From positions 682,001 through 746,000 of the forward strand of contig NZ_CP020105.1 of NCBI RefSeq assembly GCF_002067135.1: a stretch of DNA of 64,000 nucleotides, written 5' to 3'. How positions within the stretch are numbered: the stretch's first letter is position 1; every line of letters begins with the position of its first letter. A program made the position numbers and the translations under genes. Positions 53,997 to 63,157 of this stretch are shown here, piece by piece. The stretch is from Spirosoma rigui. GTDB taxonomy: Bacteria > Bacteroidota > Bacteroidia > Cytophagales > Spirosomataceae. Under the pieces are notes generated by a model. The model was not told the origin of the DNA. It worked only from the letters and a program-made list of their open reading frames with translations, and ran no database searches.

Positions 53997-54053
53997 TGTT
54001 TTGTAAAAAAATAGTAGATTTACGGGGCCATCTTGGACAGAACGACACCTGCT

Positions 54054-54524
54054 ATGAAGAAAGAAAAAACGGTTGACTTCCACATCAAGTGGGGTTGGCA
54101 CGCCATTTCACGGATGTATAACGCGTACGCATCGCGCTATGACCTGACCATGGCGATCGGCTACGTATTGCTTAACATCGACCTCGACGAAGGCACACCC
54201 GCCACCAAAATAGGGCCGCTGCTGGGTATGGAGCCCCGGTCGCTGGTCAGGATGCTGAAGAGTCTGGAAGAACGGGGCCTGATCCGGCGCGAAGTAGACG
54301 GTAACGACAAACGCTTCGTTCGGATTTACCTGACCGAGACGGGTCGTGAGAAACGGGAGATGGCGCGCGAAGGCGTTATCCAGTTCAACAACATGATTCG
54401 TGAGCGGATTCCGCTCGACAAACTGGTTACGTTCATGGAGGTCATGAAAGACATCAACCGGATCGTGGAGGAAGAAAACATGAAGATCAAAGCGGGTGAA
54501 CCCGAAGAACTGCCCCTCGACTAA
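54054..54524 (+). CDS. MarR family transcriptional regulator
   Basis: 156 residues from MKKEKTVDFHIKWGWH at 54054; a TTG at 54033 is also in frame. The winged helix contains TKIGPLLGMEPRSLVRMLKSLEERG and the wing VDGNDKRFVRIYLTETG. It precedes the FadN-like gene by 81 bp, same strand, an arrangement seen with beta-oxidation genes in Cytophagales; it probably senses acyl-CoA (inference). Confidence 0.9.
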   Translation: MKKEKTVDFHIKWGWHAISRMYNAYASRYDLTMAIGYVLLNIDLDEGTPATKIGPLLGMEPRSLVRMLKSLEERGLIRREVDGNDKRFVRIYLTETGREKREMAREGVIQFNNMIRERIPLDKLVTFMEVMKDINRIVEEENMKIKAGEPEELPLD

Positions 54525-54605
54525 ACGCTAAATTTATAAATCGCGGGAACCCTGATCGACCCGTTGTCCCGTAGGATTCGTTTGATCCCCGTTCCCCTGT
54601 CAATT

Positions 54606-57041
54606 ATGGAAGCAACCCTGGAAAAACCCAAAACTGCCCTTAAGAACCGGATCATCCGGCGCGTTGCGGTACTCGGCTCCGGCATTATGGGCTCGCGTAT
54701 TGCCGCCCATTTCGCCAACATCGGTGCCGATGTTCTGTTGCTGGACATCGTTCCGAAAGAGCCCAACGCAGCCGAACAGGCCAAGGGTCTCACCACCGAA
54801 AGCCCCGCCGTACGGAACCGGATCGTTACCGACGCTTTCCAGACAATGCTCAAAGCGAGTCCGGCATCGCTCTACAGTCCTAAATTCGCCGAGCGGGTCA
54901 AACTGGGTAACTTCGACGATAATCTTAAGGAAATTGCCGGTTACGACTGGGTTATTGAAGTCGTGGTCGAACGGCTGGACGTCAAGCGATCGGTCTACGA
55001 GCGCGTTGAGCAGTTCCGCAAACCCGGCACGCTCATCACGTCCAACACCTCGGGAATTCCCATGCACCTGCTCACCGAAGGACGCAGTGACGATTTCCGA
55101 CGCAACTTCTGCGGTACGCACTTTTTCAATCCGCCCCGCTACCTGCGTCTGCTGGAAATCATCCCCGGCCCCGACACCGACCCGGACGTGGTTGATTTTC
55201 TGATGAAATACGGTGATTTATACCTGGGCAAGACGACCGTGCTCTGCAAGGACACGCCGGGTTTCATTGCCAACCGGCTCGGCATTCAGTCGTTGATCCA
55301 GACCATCCGCGTCGCCGAAGACATGGGTCTGACGGTTGAAGAAGTCGATAAGCTGACGGGACCCGTAGCGGGTCGCCCCAAATCGGGTACGTTCCGTCTG
55401 TCGGACGTAGTGGGTCTGGATACCACCGTCAACGTTGCCGGCAACCTCGTCAAAATGGAGCACGACGAAGCGCGCGCGTCCTTCGAGTTGCCCGCTTCGG
55501 TGCAGAAGCTGATAGAAAACAAATGGCTCGGCGACAAGACCGGCCAAGGGTACTACAAAAAGTCGAAAGACGCCAACGGCAAAACCGAAATCCTGGCGCT
55601 CGACCTGAATACGTTCGAGTACAAGCCATCGCAAAAAGTGAAATTTGCGACCCTGGAAAGCACGAAAGCGATTGACAACCTCAAGAAGCGGTTTCCGGTA
55701 CTTGTGGCCGGTCAGGACAAGGCGGGTGAATTCTACCGCCGGACCTTTGCCGATGGCTTCACCTACGCGACCCACCGTATTCCCGAAATTTCGGACGAGC
55801 TATACCGCATCGACGCGGCCATTACGGCGGGTTTTGGCTGGCAACTGGGCCTGTTCGAGACCTGGGACGCCATTGGGGTTCGGAAAGGGCTGGACATGAT
55901 CGAAGCGCAGGGCCAGAAACCCGCGCCCTGGGTCTACGAAATGCTCGACGCCGGTTTCGACAGCTTCTATAAAGTCGATGGCGGCAAACGGCAGTACTAC
56001 GATATCCCCACGAAGAGCTACAAGGCGATTCCGGGCGTGGAGCAGTTCACGATTCTGGAGAACCTGAGCAATGGTGTCGTCTGGAAAAATTCGGGCGCGG
56101 CCATTTACGACATCGGCCACGGTATCCTCAACCTGGAGTTCCGGAGCAAGATGAACACCTTTGGGACGGAAGTGTCCGAAGGCCTGACCAAAGCCATCAG
56201 CATGGCGGAGAAAGATTTCCGCGGCCTGGTCATTGGTAACGACTCGACCGAAGCGTTCTCGGCCGGGGCCAACCTGGGCACGCTGTTCATGTATGCTGTG
56301 GAGCAGGAGTTCGATGAGGTCAACCTGATGATTGCGCAGTTCCAGAAGCTCATTATGCGGCTACGGTATTCGGCCATTCCTGTCGTGGTCGCTCCGCATA
56401 CCCTCACGCTGGGTGGCGGCTGCGAAGCCGTGCTGCACTCCGATCGCGCCGTGGCTCATGCCGAAAGCTACATTGGTCTGGTAGAAGTAGGCGTCGGCCT
56501 GATTCCCGCCGGAGGTGGAACGAAGGAGATGGCCGCCCGGGCGTCGGATCTGTACCAGGCGGGCGATCCTGAGCTGAACATCCTGCAGAATATCTTCATG
56601 AACATCGCGACGGCCAAAGTGTCGACCTCGGCGCAGGAAGCCCGCGAGATGAACTACCTCCGCTCAACTGACCAGATCGTGCTGAACCGGAGCCGCCTGA
56701 TTGCCGAAGCCAAGCAAGCCGCTATTGAACTGGCCGACAACGGCTATACACAGCCCAAAATGCGGACGGATATTAAGGTGCAGGGCCGAACGGGTATTGC
56801 TCTGTTCAAAGCCGGCCTGACCGCTATGCGCATGGGTCGTTACATTTCGGACCACGACATGAAAATCGCCGACAAGCTGGCCTACGTCATTTGCGGTGGT
56901 GATCTGACCTCGCCACAAACCGTAACAGAGCAGTACCTGCTTGATCTGGAACGTGAAGCATTCCTCTCGCTAACGGGCGAAAAGAAAACGCTGGAGCGGA
57001 TTCAAAGCCTCCTAACCGGTGGCAAGCCATTGCGGAACTAG
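54606..57041 (+). CDS. 3-hydroxyacyl-CoA dehydrogenase/enoyl-CoA hydratase fusion (FadN-like)
   Basis: 811 residues from MEATLEKPKTALKN at 54606. The dehydrogenase comes first (NAD motif VAVLGSGIMGSRIAAHFANIG; GTHFFNPPRYLRLLE) and the hydratase last (about 510-760: GNDSTEAFSAGANLGTLF, TLGGGCEAVLHSDRAV). This order matches Bacillus FadN, not E. coli FadB. It does two middle steps of fatty-acid beta-oxidation. The thiolase that usually follows is absent; a terminator and toxin-antitoxin remnant are there instead. Confidence 0.93.
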   Translation: MEATLEKPKTALKNRIIRRVAVLGSGIMGSRIAAHFANIGADVLLLDIVPKEPNAAEQAKGLTTESPAVRNRIVTDAFQTMLKASPASLYSPKFAERVKLGNFDDNLKEIAGYDWVIEVVVERLDVKRSVYERVEQFRKPGTLITSNTSGIPMHLLTEGRSDDFRRNFCGTHFFNPPRYLRLLEIIPGPDTDPDVVDFLMKYGDLYLGKTTVLCKDTPGFIANRLGIQSLIQTIRVAEDMGLTVEEVDKLTGPVAGRPKSGTFRLSDVVGLDTTVNVAGNLVKMEHDEARASFELPASVQKLIENKWLGDKTGQGYYKKSKDANGKTEILALDLNTFEYKPSQKVKFATLESTKAIDNLKKRFPVLVAGQDKAGEFYRRTFADGFTYATHRIPEISDELYRIDAAITAGFGWQLGLFETWDAIGVRKGLDMIEAQGQKPAPWVYEMLDAGFDSFYKVDGGKRQYYDIPTKSYKAIPGVEQFTILENLSNGVVWKNSGAAIYDIGHGILNLEFRSKMNTFGTEVSEGLTKAISMAEKDFRGLVIGNDSTEAFSAGANLGTLFMYAVEQEFDEVNLMIAQFQKLIMRLRYSAIPVVVAPHTLTLGGGCEAVLHSDRAVAHAESYIGLVEVGVGLIPAGGGTKEMAARASDLYQAGDPELNILQNIFMNIATAKVSTSAQEAREMNYLRSTDQIVLNRSRLIAEAKQAAIELADNGYTQPKMRTDIKVQGRTGIALFKAGLTAMRMGRYISDHDMKIADKLAYVICGGDLTSPQTVTEQYLLDLEREAFLSLTGEKKTLERIQSLLTGGKPLRN

Positions 57042-57050
57042 ATTGCCTGC

Positions 57051-57092
57051 AATCCGTTGGGCATTTAATGGTAGGTGCCCAACGGATTTTTA
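57051..57092 (+). terminator. Rho-independent terminator of the FadN-like gene
   Basis: Perfect 12-bp stem AATCCGTTGGGC/GCCCAACGGATT with a 14-nt loop, then TTTTAT. Confidence 0.85.
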
Positions 57093-57117
57093 TAACATGT
57101 CTTCCCGATTCGCCACT

Positions 57118-57342
57118 ATGAACGCCATTCGGATTCGTACTCAGATTAGTCAGGACAATGAACTGATTCTAAGAAACCTGCCATTGCCAAAAGGGAAACG
57201 AGTGGAGGTGATAATTTTAGACGATGATCAGGAAGGTGTCCTGCCTGAACAGAATCGGTTCCCTTTGCGGGGAAAGCCAATCCGTTTTGATGATCCTTTT
57301 GGACCAGCCACCGATGAAACAGACTGGGAGACAGCCAGATGA
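57118..57342 (+). CDS. VapB-like antitoxin
   Basis: 74 residues from MNAIRIRTQISQDNEL at 57118. Short acidic protein with an N-terminal beta-strand part (VEVIILDDD) and a disordered C-terminus ending DETDWETAR, as in antitoxins paired with PIN toxins. Its stop overlaps the toxin ATG (ATGA), typical of such operons. No family is recognised with certainty. Confidence 0.7.
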   Translation: MNAIRIRTQISQDNELILRNLPLPKGKRVEVIILDDDQEGVLPEQNRFPLRGKPIRFDDPFGPATDETDWETAR

Positions 57343-57734
57343 TTTTACTAGATACGCATATCTGGATATGATGGGTCAATAAACCTGGCAAGCTAAGTAA
57401 CAAGACTATCCATTATCTGGACGAACTACCACCTGCTCACTTACACATTAGCATTATTTCATGCTGGGAGGTAGCAAAACTGGTCGAAAAAGGTAGGCTC
57501 ATACTTGACGAGCCTTTATCTGATTGGCTTGAAAAAGCAATTGACCACGCTGGTATCACAGTCATTCCTCTCGAACGAGATATCATTTCCGGTGCGTGTA
57601 GCCTACCGGGCACGTTTCATTCAGATCCCGCGGATCAACTGATCGTTGCTACTACTCGTGTGAAGAACATACCGTTGTTGACTGCAGACGGTAAAATTCA
57701 GAGTTATGAATTTGTAACGCTTTACAAAGAGTAA
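57339..57734 (+). pseudogene. PIN-domain VapC-like toxin with in-frame stop at codon 11
   Basis: MILLDTHIWI then TGA (57369-57371), then WVNKPGKLSNKTIHYLDEL and on to a normal stop at 57734; 131 residues if read through. The usual family start is LLDTHxWLWW, so TGG changed to TGA. PIN acidic residues remain: Asp5, E in ISCWEVAKLVEKGR, and D in FHSDPADQLIVATT. No ATG follows the stop, so reinitiation is unlikely and the toxin should be dead. Codon use is more AT-rich than neighbours. Confidence 0.88.
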
Positions 57735-58001
57735 CTGGTAGCCTTCTTTTACTAACGCCTGGCCGGATCATGTCGATTCAGCCAGGCGTTGTTGCTTGTT
57801 ACAATACAGGCCCGTTATGGCCTTAACAGCATAGCGTCGGTAGCATGTCAGCCAATATTTATTTAACAACCCCTATCCGGGTGAATCGCCGTTGGTGTAA
57901 AAGCGAAATTATTCTGTTTGTCAGCTGACTACATTTCCGATAGAGATGGCGCAAGCTCCCTCATCCTGTATTCGCAGCTTTTAGTCTTATCCCGACAGCT
58001 T

Positions 58002-59168
58002 ATGTTTACCACGAAACCCAAAGGCGCTGGTCAGCCCGCCAAAGTAAAAAAATCCCCCATTCGGGAATGGTTCGACTCGGTGCTCTTCGCCGTTATTGCC
58101 GCTACGTTGATCCGGTTCCTGACCTTCGAAGCTTTCGCCGTTCCAACGCCCTCTATGGAAAACACCATCCTGGTTGGCGATTTTATGTTTGTCAGCAAGC
58201 TGCATTACGGGGCCCGCACCCCAAAAACCCCGCTGCAGGTGCCACTCACCCACCAGAAAATTTGGGGTACCAACATTCCGTCTTACAGTACAGCCATTCA
58301 GCTACCCTCCTACCGACTGCCCGGTTTCTCACACGTCAAGAAGGGCGATATCGTCGTCTTCAATTACCCACCGCCTAAAGCTGGCGAACCGGCTTATCCA
58401 AGCGACCTGAAAACCAACTACGTCAAACGCTGCGTTGCTACACCTGGCGACGTACTGGAAATTCGGCAGGAGCAGGTTTACATCAACGGCGTATTGTCCC
58501 CGGCAACCTATCGCGCCCAGACGTCGTATTTTATTAAGACAACCGAGGTTCTCGACGAGCGATTTTTCCGCAAATACGGCATCGTCAACGACTTCAACTC
58601 ATCGGAAGGTCCTTTCATCAACTGGCAGCCGCTCGAAGCGTACAACGACTCGACAAAGGTGGCTACGCTGGTAGGGTATCGCGTTCACACAACGCAGGCG
58701 GTCATTGATCAGGTCAAAGGCTTCGACTGGGTTCAGGGCGTTGAGCGTATGAGCGACAAACCGGGTGAGCGGGGCGCGGGCGTTTATGGTTCATCGGCCT
58801 ACGCCTGGAACCAGGATAACTTTGGCCCGTTGCAGGTGCCGAAAAAAGGACTGACAGTACCCATTAACGAGAAGACCATTGCCGTCTATGGCCCCGTTAT
58901 CGAGCGGTATGAAGAGAACAACAACGTAGCGCTGACCGCCACGAGCGTTCACATAAACGGCAAACCGATTACATCTTACACCTTTAAACAGGACTACTAC
59001 TTCATGATGGGCGACAACCGCCACAACTCGGAAGACTCCCGCTACTGGGGTTTCGTACCCGAAGATCATATCGTTGGCAAGGCCGTTTTCGTCTGGATGT
59101 CGCTGGACCCCGCCCCTGCCGATATCTGGCATAAGGTGCGCTGGAGTCGACTGTTTCGGGTACTGTAA
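58002..59168 (+). CDS. lepB: Signal peptidase I
   Basis: Removes signal peptides at the membrane. 388 residues from MFTTKPKGAGQPAKV at 58002; an upstream start at 57918 is not supported. One N-terminal helix (SVLFAVIAATLIRFLTF). Catalytic Ser in PTPSMENTIL (near 51) and Lys in TNYVKRCVATPGD (near 141). GDNRHNSEDSRYWG is box E. About 150 residues between boxes D and E form the large insertion seen in Bacteroidota. Confidence 0.95.
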   Translation: MFTTKPKGAGQPAKVKKSPIREWFDSVLFAVIAATLIRFLTFEAFAVPTPSMENTILVGDFMFVSKLHYGARTPKTPLQVPLTHQKIWGTNIPSYSTAIQLPSYRLPGFSHVKKGDIVVFNYPPPKAGEPAYPSDLKTNYVKRCVATPGDVLEIRQEQVYINGVLSPATYRAQTSYFIKTTEVLDERFFRKYGIVNDFNSSEGPFINWQPLEAYNDSTKVATLVGYRVHTTQAVIDQVKGFDWVQGVERMSDKPGERGAGVYGSSAYAWNQDNFGPLQVPKKGLTVPINEKTIAVYGPVIERYEENNNVALTATSVHINGKPITSYTFKQDYYFMMGDNRHNSEDSRYWGFVPEDHIVGKAVFVWMSLDPAPADIWHKVRWSRLFRVL

Positions 59169-59190
59169 GACACTTGACTATCACCTAAAC

Positions 59191-59244
59191 AAGCGGCCAG
59201 GATATTGGCGTTACGCGCACGTAACGCCAATATCCTGGCCGCTT
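59191..59244. repeat. Perfect 25-bp inverted repeat between convergent lepB and DedA genes
   Basis: AAGCGGCCAGGATATTGG...TTACG (59191-59215), loop CGCA, exact inverse 59220-59244. TTTC follows on the right, so only a weak T-tract. Probable bidirectional terminator. Confidence 0.78.
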
Positions 59245-59265
59245 TCATTGCGCTACCCTATACAT

Positions 59266-59907
59266 TTAAACCTTCTCGGCCCGACTCTCTTTGCGGGCGT
59301 TCAGGTAGCCACGCACAACGGTGAACGTAGTGACCCCCAGAAAGAAGATGATAATCCAGTGGACGTAGTTGATGATCCAGGGGAAGTGTTCGCCGAAGTA
59401 GAATCCACCACCCACCAGTACCAGCACCCAGATGGCCCCGCCAATCACGTTGTACAGCATGAAAAAGCGAAAGTTCATGTGAATGAGTCCGGCCAGAATG
59501 GGCGCAAACGTACGCACAATGGGAAGAAACCGCGCTACGATCAGCGCACTCGTCCCGTACTTCTCAAACGCAACCCGCGTGTTATCAATGTATTTCTTCT
59601 TGAAGAACAGCGAGTCTTTCCGGTTCTGAATTCGACCGCCAAAATAATGCCCCGTCAGGTAACCCACCAGCGAACCGAGGACAGCCGCGCCGAAAATGCA
59701 CGACAGCAGCAGCCAGAGCGGTACGTTCAGCACTTTGGTACCCGCAAACACCCCCGCCAGAAACAGCAGGTAGTCGCCCGGCAGAAAGAAGCCGAAGAAA
59801 ATACCGTTCTCCACGAAGATGATGAGCGTGATCAGAACCAGGCCACCCGTACGGATGATTTCCTCGGAATTGAGCAGGTACCGAAAAAAGTCGATGAGTT
59901 CGTTCAT
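59266..59907 (-). CDS. DedA family membrane protein
   Basis: 213 residues; four to five helices. DedA signature: FGFFLPGDYLLFLAGVFAG, GSLVGYLTGHYFGGRI, and FLPIVRTFAPILAG near the reentrant loop. DedA proteins recycle undecaprenyl phosphate or other polyprenyl/phospholipids across the membrane; the exact member is unclear. Follows the uup gene on the same strand with a hairpin between. Confidence 0.92.
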   Translation of the reverse strand: MNELIDFFRYLLNSEEIIRTGGLVLITLIIFVENGIFFGFFLPGDYLLFLAGVFAGTKVLNVPLWLLLSCIFGAAVLGSLVGYLTGHYFGGRIQNRKDSLFFKKKYIDNTRVAFEKYGTSALIVARFLPIVRTFAPILAGLIHMNFRFFMLYNVIGGAIWVLVLVGGGFYFGEHFPWIINYVHWIIIFFLGVTTFTVVRGYLNARKESRAEKV

Positions 59908-59911
59908 AGCC

Positions 59912-59963
59912 TAACGCGGACTTCGGTCCGCTTTTCTTCCAGAGCGGACCGAAGTCCGCGTTA
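59912..59963 (-). repeat. Nested inverted repeat with UUCG loops at the uup stop
   Basis: Arms 59912-59932 and 59943-59963 are exact inverses (21 bp). Each arm is itself a hairpin GCGGAC-TTCG-GTCCGC, with the stable C(UUCG)G loop. The right arm includes the uup stop codon. Confidence 0.75.
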
Positions 59964-61859
59964 CATGTATTCCGCCAGTTCGAGCCAGCGGTCCGATTTC
60001 CGGGCGACACTCTGATCGATTTCTTCAATTTCCCGGGCCCAGGCCGTTAGCTGTTCGTGGTGACCACCGCCGTTGAGCAGTTCGGTAATTTCCACTTTCC
60101 GCTTCTCCAGCGTTTCAATCTCCGTTTCGAGCGTTTCGTACTCTTTGATCTCCTTGAACGACAGCTTCTTTTTGGCAACGGTAGCCGTACCATTGACCGG
60201 TGCGGGTGCAGCCGCTTTGGGTGCCTGCTCCTGCAGGATCGTACCGGCAGGCCGCGTATCGGTCCGTCCGTCTGTGCGGGGTTTCGAGTCGCGCCACTCG
60301 CGGTAGTCGGTGTAGTTGCCCGGATAGTCGCGCACTTTGCCTTCACCTTCCAGCACGAATACGTGTTCCACCAGTCGATCCATGAAGTACCGGTCGTGGG
60401 TTACGATCAGCACGCAGCCCGCAAAGTTGAGCAGAAAATCCTCCAGTACGTTCAACGTCATAATGTCGAGGTCATTGGTCGGCTCGTCGAGGATCAGGAA
60501 GTTCGGGTTTTGTACCAGCACCAGCAGGAGCTGCAACCGGCGTTTCTCACCACCGCTCAGCTTCGCTACGTAGTCATACTGCTTCGGGCGATCAAACAGA
60601 AAACGGCTCAGCAGCTGCGTGGCCGTAATGGTGTCGCCATTGGCTAGTTTCATTACCTCGGCCACGTCCTGCACTACGTCGATGACGCGCTGGTTTTCGG
60701 GCAGGTCCAGTTCCGTTTGCGTGTAGTAGCCAAATTTGACCGTACCGCCCGTTGTAATCTTCCCGGAGTCGGGCCGCAGTTCACCGGTGAGCATGTTCAT
60801 GAGCGTGGTTTTGCCCATGCCATTTTTGCCGATTAACCCTACCCGGTCGGGGCGTTTGAACGTATACGTGAAGTGATCGAGCAGGACTTTATCGCCAAAC
60901 CGTTTACTCAGGTTTTCTACTTCCAGGATCTTGCTGCCCAGCCGCGCCATCCGCAGGTTCAGGTCGAGGTCACCATCGGCTTTTTTACCACTGGTCTTTT
61001 CCTTCAGATCTTCAAAAGCGTCGATCCGGTACTGTGCCTTGGTACTACGGGCTTTAGGCTGCCGGCGCATCCACTCCAACTCCCGCCGGAACGTGTTGCG
61101 GTCTTTCGCCAGCTCCGACGCAGCGGCCATCTCGCGCTCTTCTTTCTTCTCCAGGAAATAGGCGTAGTTGCCTTTGTAGGTGTACAGTTGCCCGTTGTCC
61201 ATCTCGGCAATCTGGTTGCAGACGCGATCCAGAAAGTACCGGTCGTGGGAAACCATGAGCAGCGTACCATTATTGGTCGTCAGGAAGTTTTCGAGGTATT
61301 CAATAGCTTCGAGGTCGAGGTGGTTAGTCGGCTCATCCAGAATGAGCAGGTCGGGGTTCTGAATCAGTACCCGCGCCAGGGCAACCCGTTTGCGCTGCCC
61401 GCCCGACAGCGAGTTAACCTGCTGTTCAATGTCCTGAATGCCTAATTCACCCAGAATCTGGCGAATCTGCGCTTCGTAATCCCAGGCTTCGAGCTTCTCC
61501 ATGTCGGCCATGGCTTTTTCCAGGCCGACGTGGTTTTCACTGGCGAGGGCAATTTCATAAGCCCGGACCGCATCGAGCTGCGCACTCTCGCCCGCCAGTA
61601 CGGCCTCCATAACGGTGAGCGCGTCGTTGAAATCGGGCTGCTGGTCGAGGTAGCCAATGCTGATATCCTTGCGTACGCTGACCAGACCCGCATCGGGTGG
61701 CATGGCGCGGGCCAGGATGGATAAGAGCGTGGTTTTACCGGAGCCGTTGGCCCCAACGATAGCGATCTTGTCGCCCCGGCTAATCCCAAACGTAAGGTTG
61801 CGAAACAGCGTACGGTCGCCGTAGGATTTACTTAAATTTTCGGCTGATAGGTAATTCAT
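59961..61859 (-). CDS. uup: ABC-F family ATPase, Uup type
   Basis: 632 residues, two ABC modules and no membrane segments. Walker A GANGSGKTT (34-42) and GKNGMGKTT (near 346); signatures LSGGQRKRVALAR and LSGGEKRRLQLLL; the linker between them is charged. The C-terminal YPGNYTDYREWRD region and coiled coil (KEYETLETEIETLEKRKVEI) fit Uup. ABC-F proteins act on the ribosome and Uup also on DNA junctions; the specific role is unproven here. Confidence 0.88.
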   Translation of the reverse strand: MNYLSAENLSKSYGDRTLFRNLTFGISRGDKIAIVGANGSGKTTLLSILARAMPPDAGLVSVRKDISIGYLDQQPDFNDALTVMEAVLAGESAQLDAVRAYEIALASENHVGLEKAMADMEKLEAWDYEAQIRQILGELGIQDIEQQVNSLSGGQRKRVALARVLIQNPDLLILDEPTNHLDLEAIEYLENFLTTNNGTLLMVSHDRYFLDRVCNQIAEMDNGQLYTYKGNYAYFLEKKEEREMAAASELAKDRNTFRRELEWMRRQPKARSTKAQYRIDAFEDLKEKTSGKKADGDLDLNLRMARLGSKILEVENLSKRFGDKVLLDHFTYTFKRPDRVGLIGKNGMGKTTLMNMLTGELRPDSGKITTGGTVKFGYYTQTELDLPENQRVIDVVQDVAEVMKLANGDTITATQLLSRFLFDRPKQYDYVAKLSGGEKRRLQLLLVLVQNPNFLILDEPTNDLDIMTLNVLEDFLLNFAGCVLIVTHDRYFMDRLVEHVFVLEGEGKVRDYPGNYTDYREWRDSKPRTDGRTDTRPAGTILQEQAPKAAAPAPVNGTATVAKKKLSFKEIKEYETLETEIETLEKRKVEITELLNGGGHHEQLTAWAREIEEIDQSVARKSDRWLELAEYM

Positions 61860-62028
61860 AAACTATATTCATTCAACGCACGAATGCGGTTAAATGACTT
61901 ATTCGGCTAATTCGTGACTGCGGGCCCGCCCCACTAACCTGACTTACTAACTACGTCCAGTGCCTGATTCCCTATACGGGTCAATCTCAGCCTACTATCG
62001 TTTGTCAGGCGGGGCTGACTATTCATTG

Positions 62029-62036
62029 CAAAGGTA
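62029..62036 (-). promoter_or_regulatory. Bacteroidota -7 promoter element, likely for uup
   Basis: Minus strand reads TACCTTTG (TAnnTTTG), about 170 bp upstream of the uup ATG. Confidence 0.45.
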
Positions 62037-62104
62037 CAACAAAGGAGATCGTTCGTACTTTTACCTTTCAACAGATAACGATTCCTTTTCTTAATAAACC
62101 AACA

Positions 62105-63109
62105 ATGCGCCTGAACCGTTTCCTGCTGGCTGCTGCCCTGACAACCGCAGCGGCATCTTACTCAACTGCCCAGACTGCAACGCCCGCTAAATCCTACACC
62201 CAGACAATTCCCGGCAGCGACCAGACCTATGCGATGGTGGCCATACCGGGAGGAACATTCCTCATGGGTAGCCCCGCCACCGAAAAGGAGCGCAAGGCCG
62301 ACGAAGGTCCTCAACACAAGGTGGCTATTGAACCGTTTTACATGGGCAAGTATGAGGTAACTTGGGATCTGTATGACCTGTTTGCCTTTACGAACATGGA
62401 AAAGGAAATGGCAGCCAAATACCCCGGCCCAGACGCTAACCTGTCGAAGACAGACGTGACCACCCGCCCCAGTCCCCCCTACGTCGATATGTCGTTCGGG
62501 ATGGGCCGCGCCGGCTATCCGGCCATCAACATGACTCAGTACGCAGCCATTAAATTCTGTGCCTGGCTCTACGCCAAAACGGGCGTGTTCTACCGCCTAC
62601 CCACCGAAGCCGAGTGGGAATATGCCTGCCGTGCCAATACCACTACGCCGTACTCGTTTGGTGCCGACGTAAAAAAACTGGGTGAATACGCCGTCTTTAC
62701 CGGTAACAGCGGGGGAGCCTACAAAAAAATAGGTACTAAAAAGCCGAATCCATTTGGTCTGTACGATATGCATGGCAACGTAATGGAGTGGACCAAGGAC
62801 CAGTACATCGAAGATTATTACGCATCCGTTGCCAAGGGAACCGTAAAAGAACCCTTTGCGCCAACCACGTCTCTGTATCCTAACTCGGTACGGGGCGGGT
62901 CCTGGGACGATGAGCCTGCTGTGCTACGCTCGGCTGCCCGGACCCCATCGGCACCAGCCTGGAAAGTGCTCGATCCGCAAAGCCCTAAATCCGACTGGTG
63001 GCTTACCTCGGCTTCATTCGTCGGTTTTCGGCTGGTTCGCCCCGTGAAAGCACCGAGTGAGGAAGAAATCAAAGCCTACTACGACATCAAACCAATTAAA
63101 GACTATTAA
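62105..63109 (+). CDS. Secreted SUMF1/formylglycine-generating-enzyme-like protein
   Basis: 334 residues with signal peptide ending near STAQ (residue 22). The SUMF1 fold is clear: MVAIPGGTFLMGSPATEKER, GKYEVTWDLYDLF, RLPTEAEWEYACRAN, YDMHGNVMEWTKDQY, GGSWDDEP and VGFRLVRP. The Cys pair needed for formylglycine formation is not evident, so it is more likely a structural or lectin-like member, as with the gliding proteins GldJ/GldK. Periplasmic or surface. Confidence 0.87.
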   Translation: MRLNRFLLAAALTTAAASYSTAQTATPAKSYTQTIPGSDQTYAMVAIPGGTFLMGSPATEKERKADEGPQHKVAIEPFYMGKYEVTWDLYDLFAFTNMEKEMAAKYPGPDANLSKTDVTTRPSPPYVDMSFGMGRAGYPAINMTQYAAIKFCAWLYAKTGVFYRLPTEAEWEYACRANTTTPYSFGADVKKLGEYAVFTGNSGGAYKKIGTKKPNPFGLYDMHGNVMEWTKDQYIEDYYASVAKGTVKEPFAPTTSLYPNSVRGGSWDDEPAVLRSAARTPSAPAWKVLDPQSPKSDWWLTSASFVGFRLVRPVKAPSEEEIKAYYDIKPIKDY

Positions 63110-63114
63110 TCGAT

Positions 63115-63143
63115 GCAGGATGTATGTCCAACATACATCCTGC
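63115..63143 (+). repeat. Perfect 13-bp inverted repeat between SUMF1 gene and folK
   Basis: GCAGGATGTATGT, loop CCA, exact inverse. It begins 6 bp after the SUMF1 stop and ends 15 bp before the folK ATG. No T-tract; may attenuate folK or end the first transcript. Confidence 0.65.
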
Positions 63144-63157
63144 CTTCTACACCTCCT

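Noticed and set aside
57019-57117. Longer N-terminus for the antitoxin
   Set aside because: It overlaps the FadN-like gene end and its terminator hairpin.
59074-60015. A 313-codon plus-strand open frame over the lepB end and DedA gene
   Set aside because: It runs antisense to dedA and across two perfect inverted repeats; the product is low in structure and reads as a shadow of real genes.
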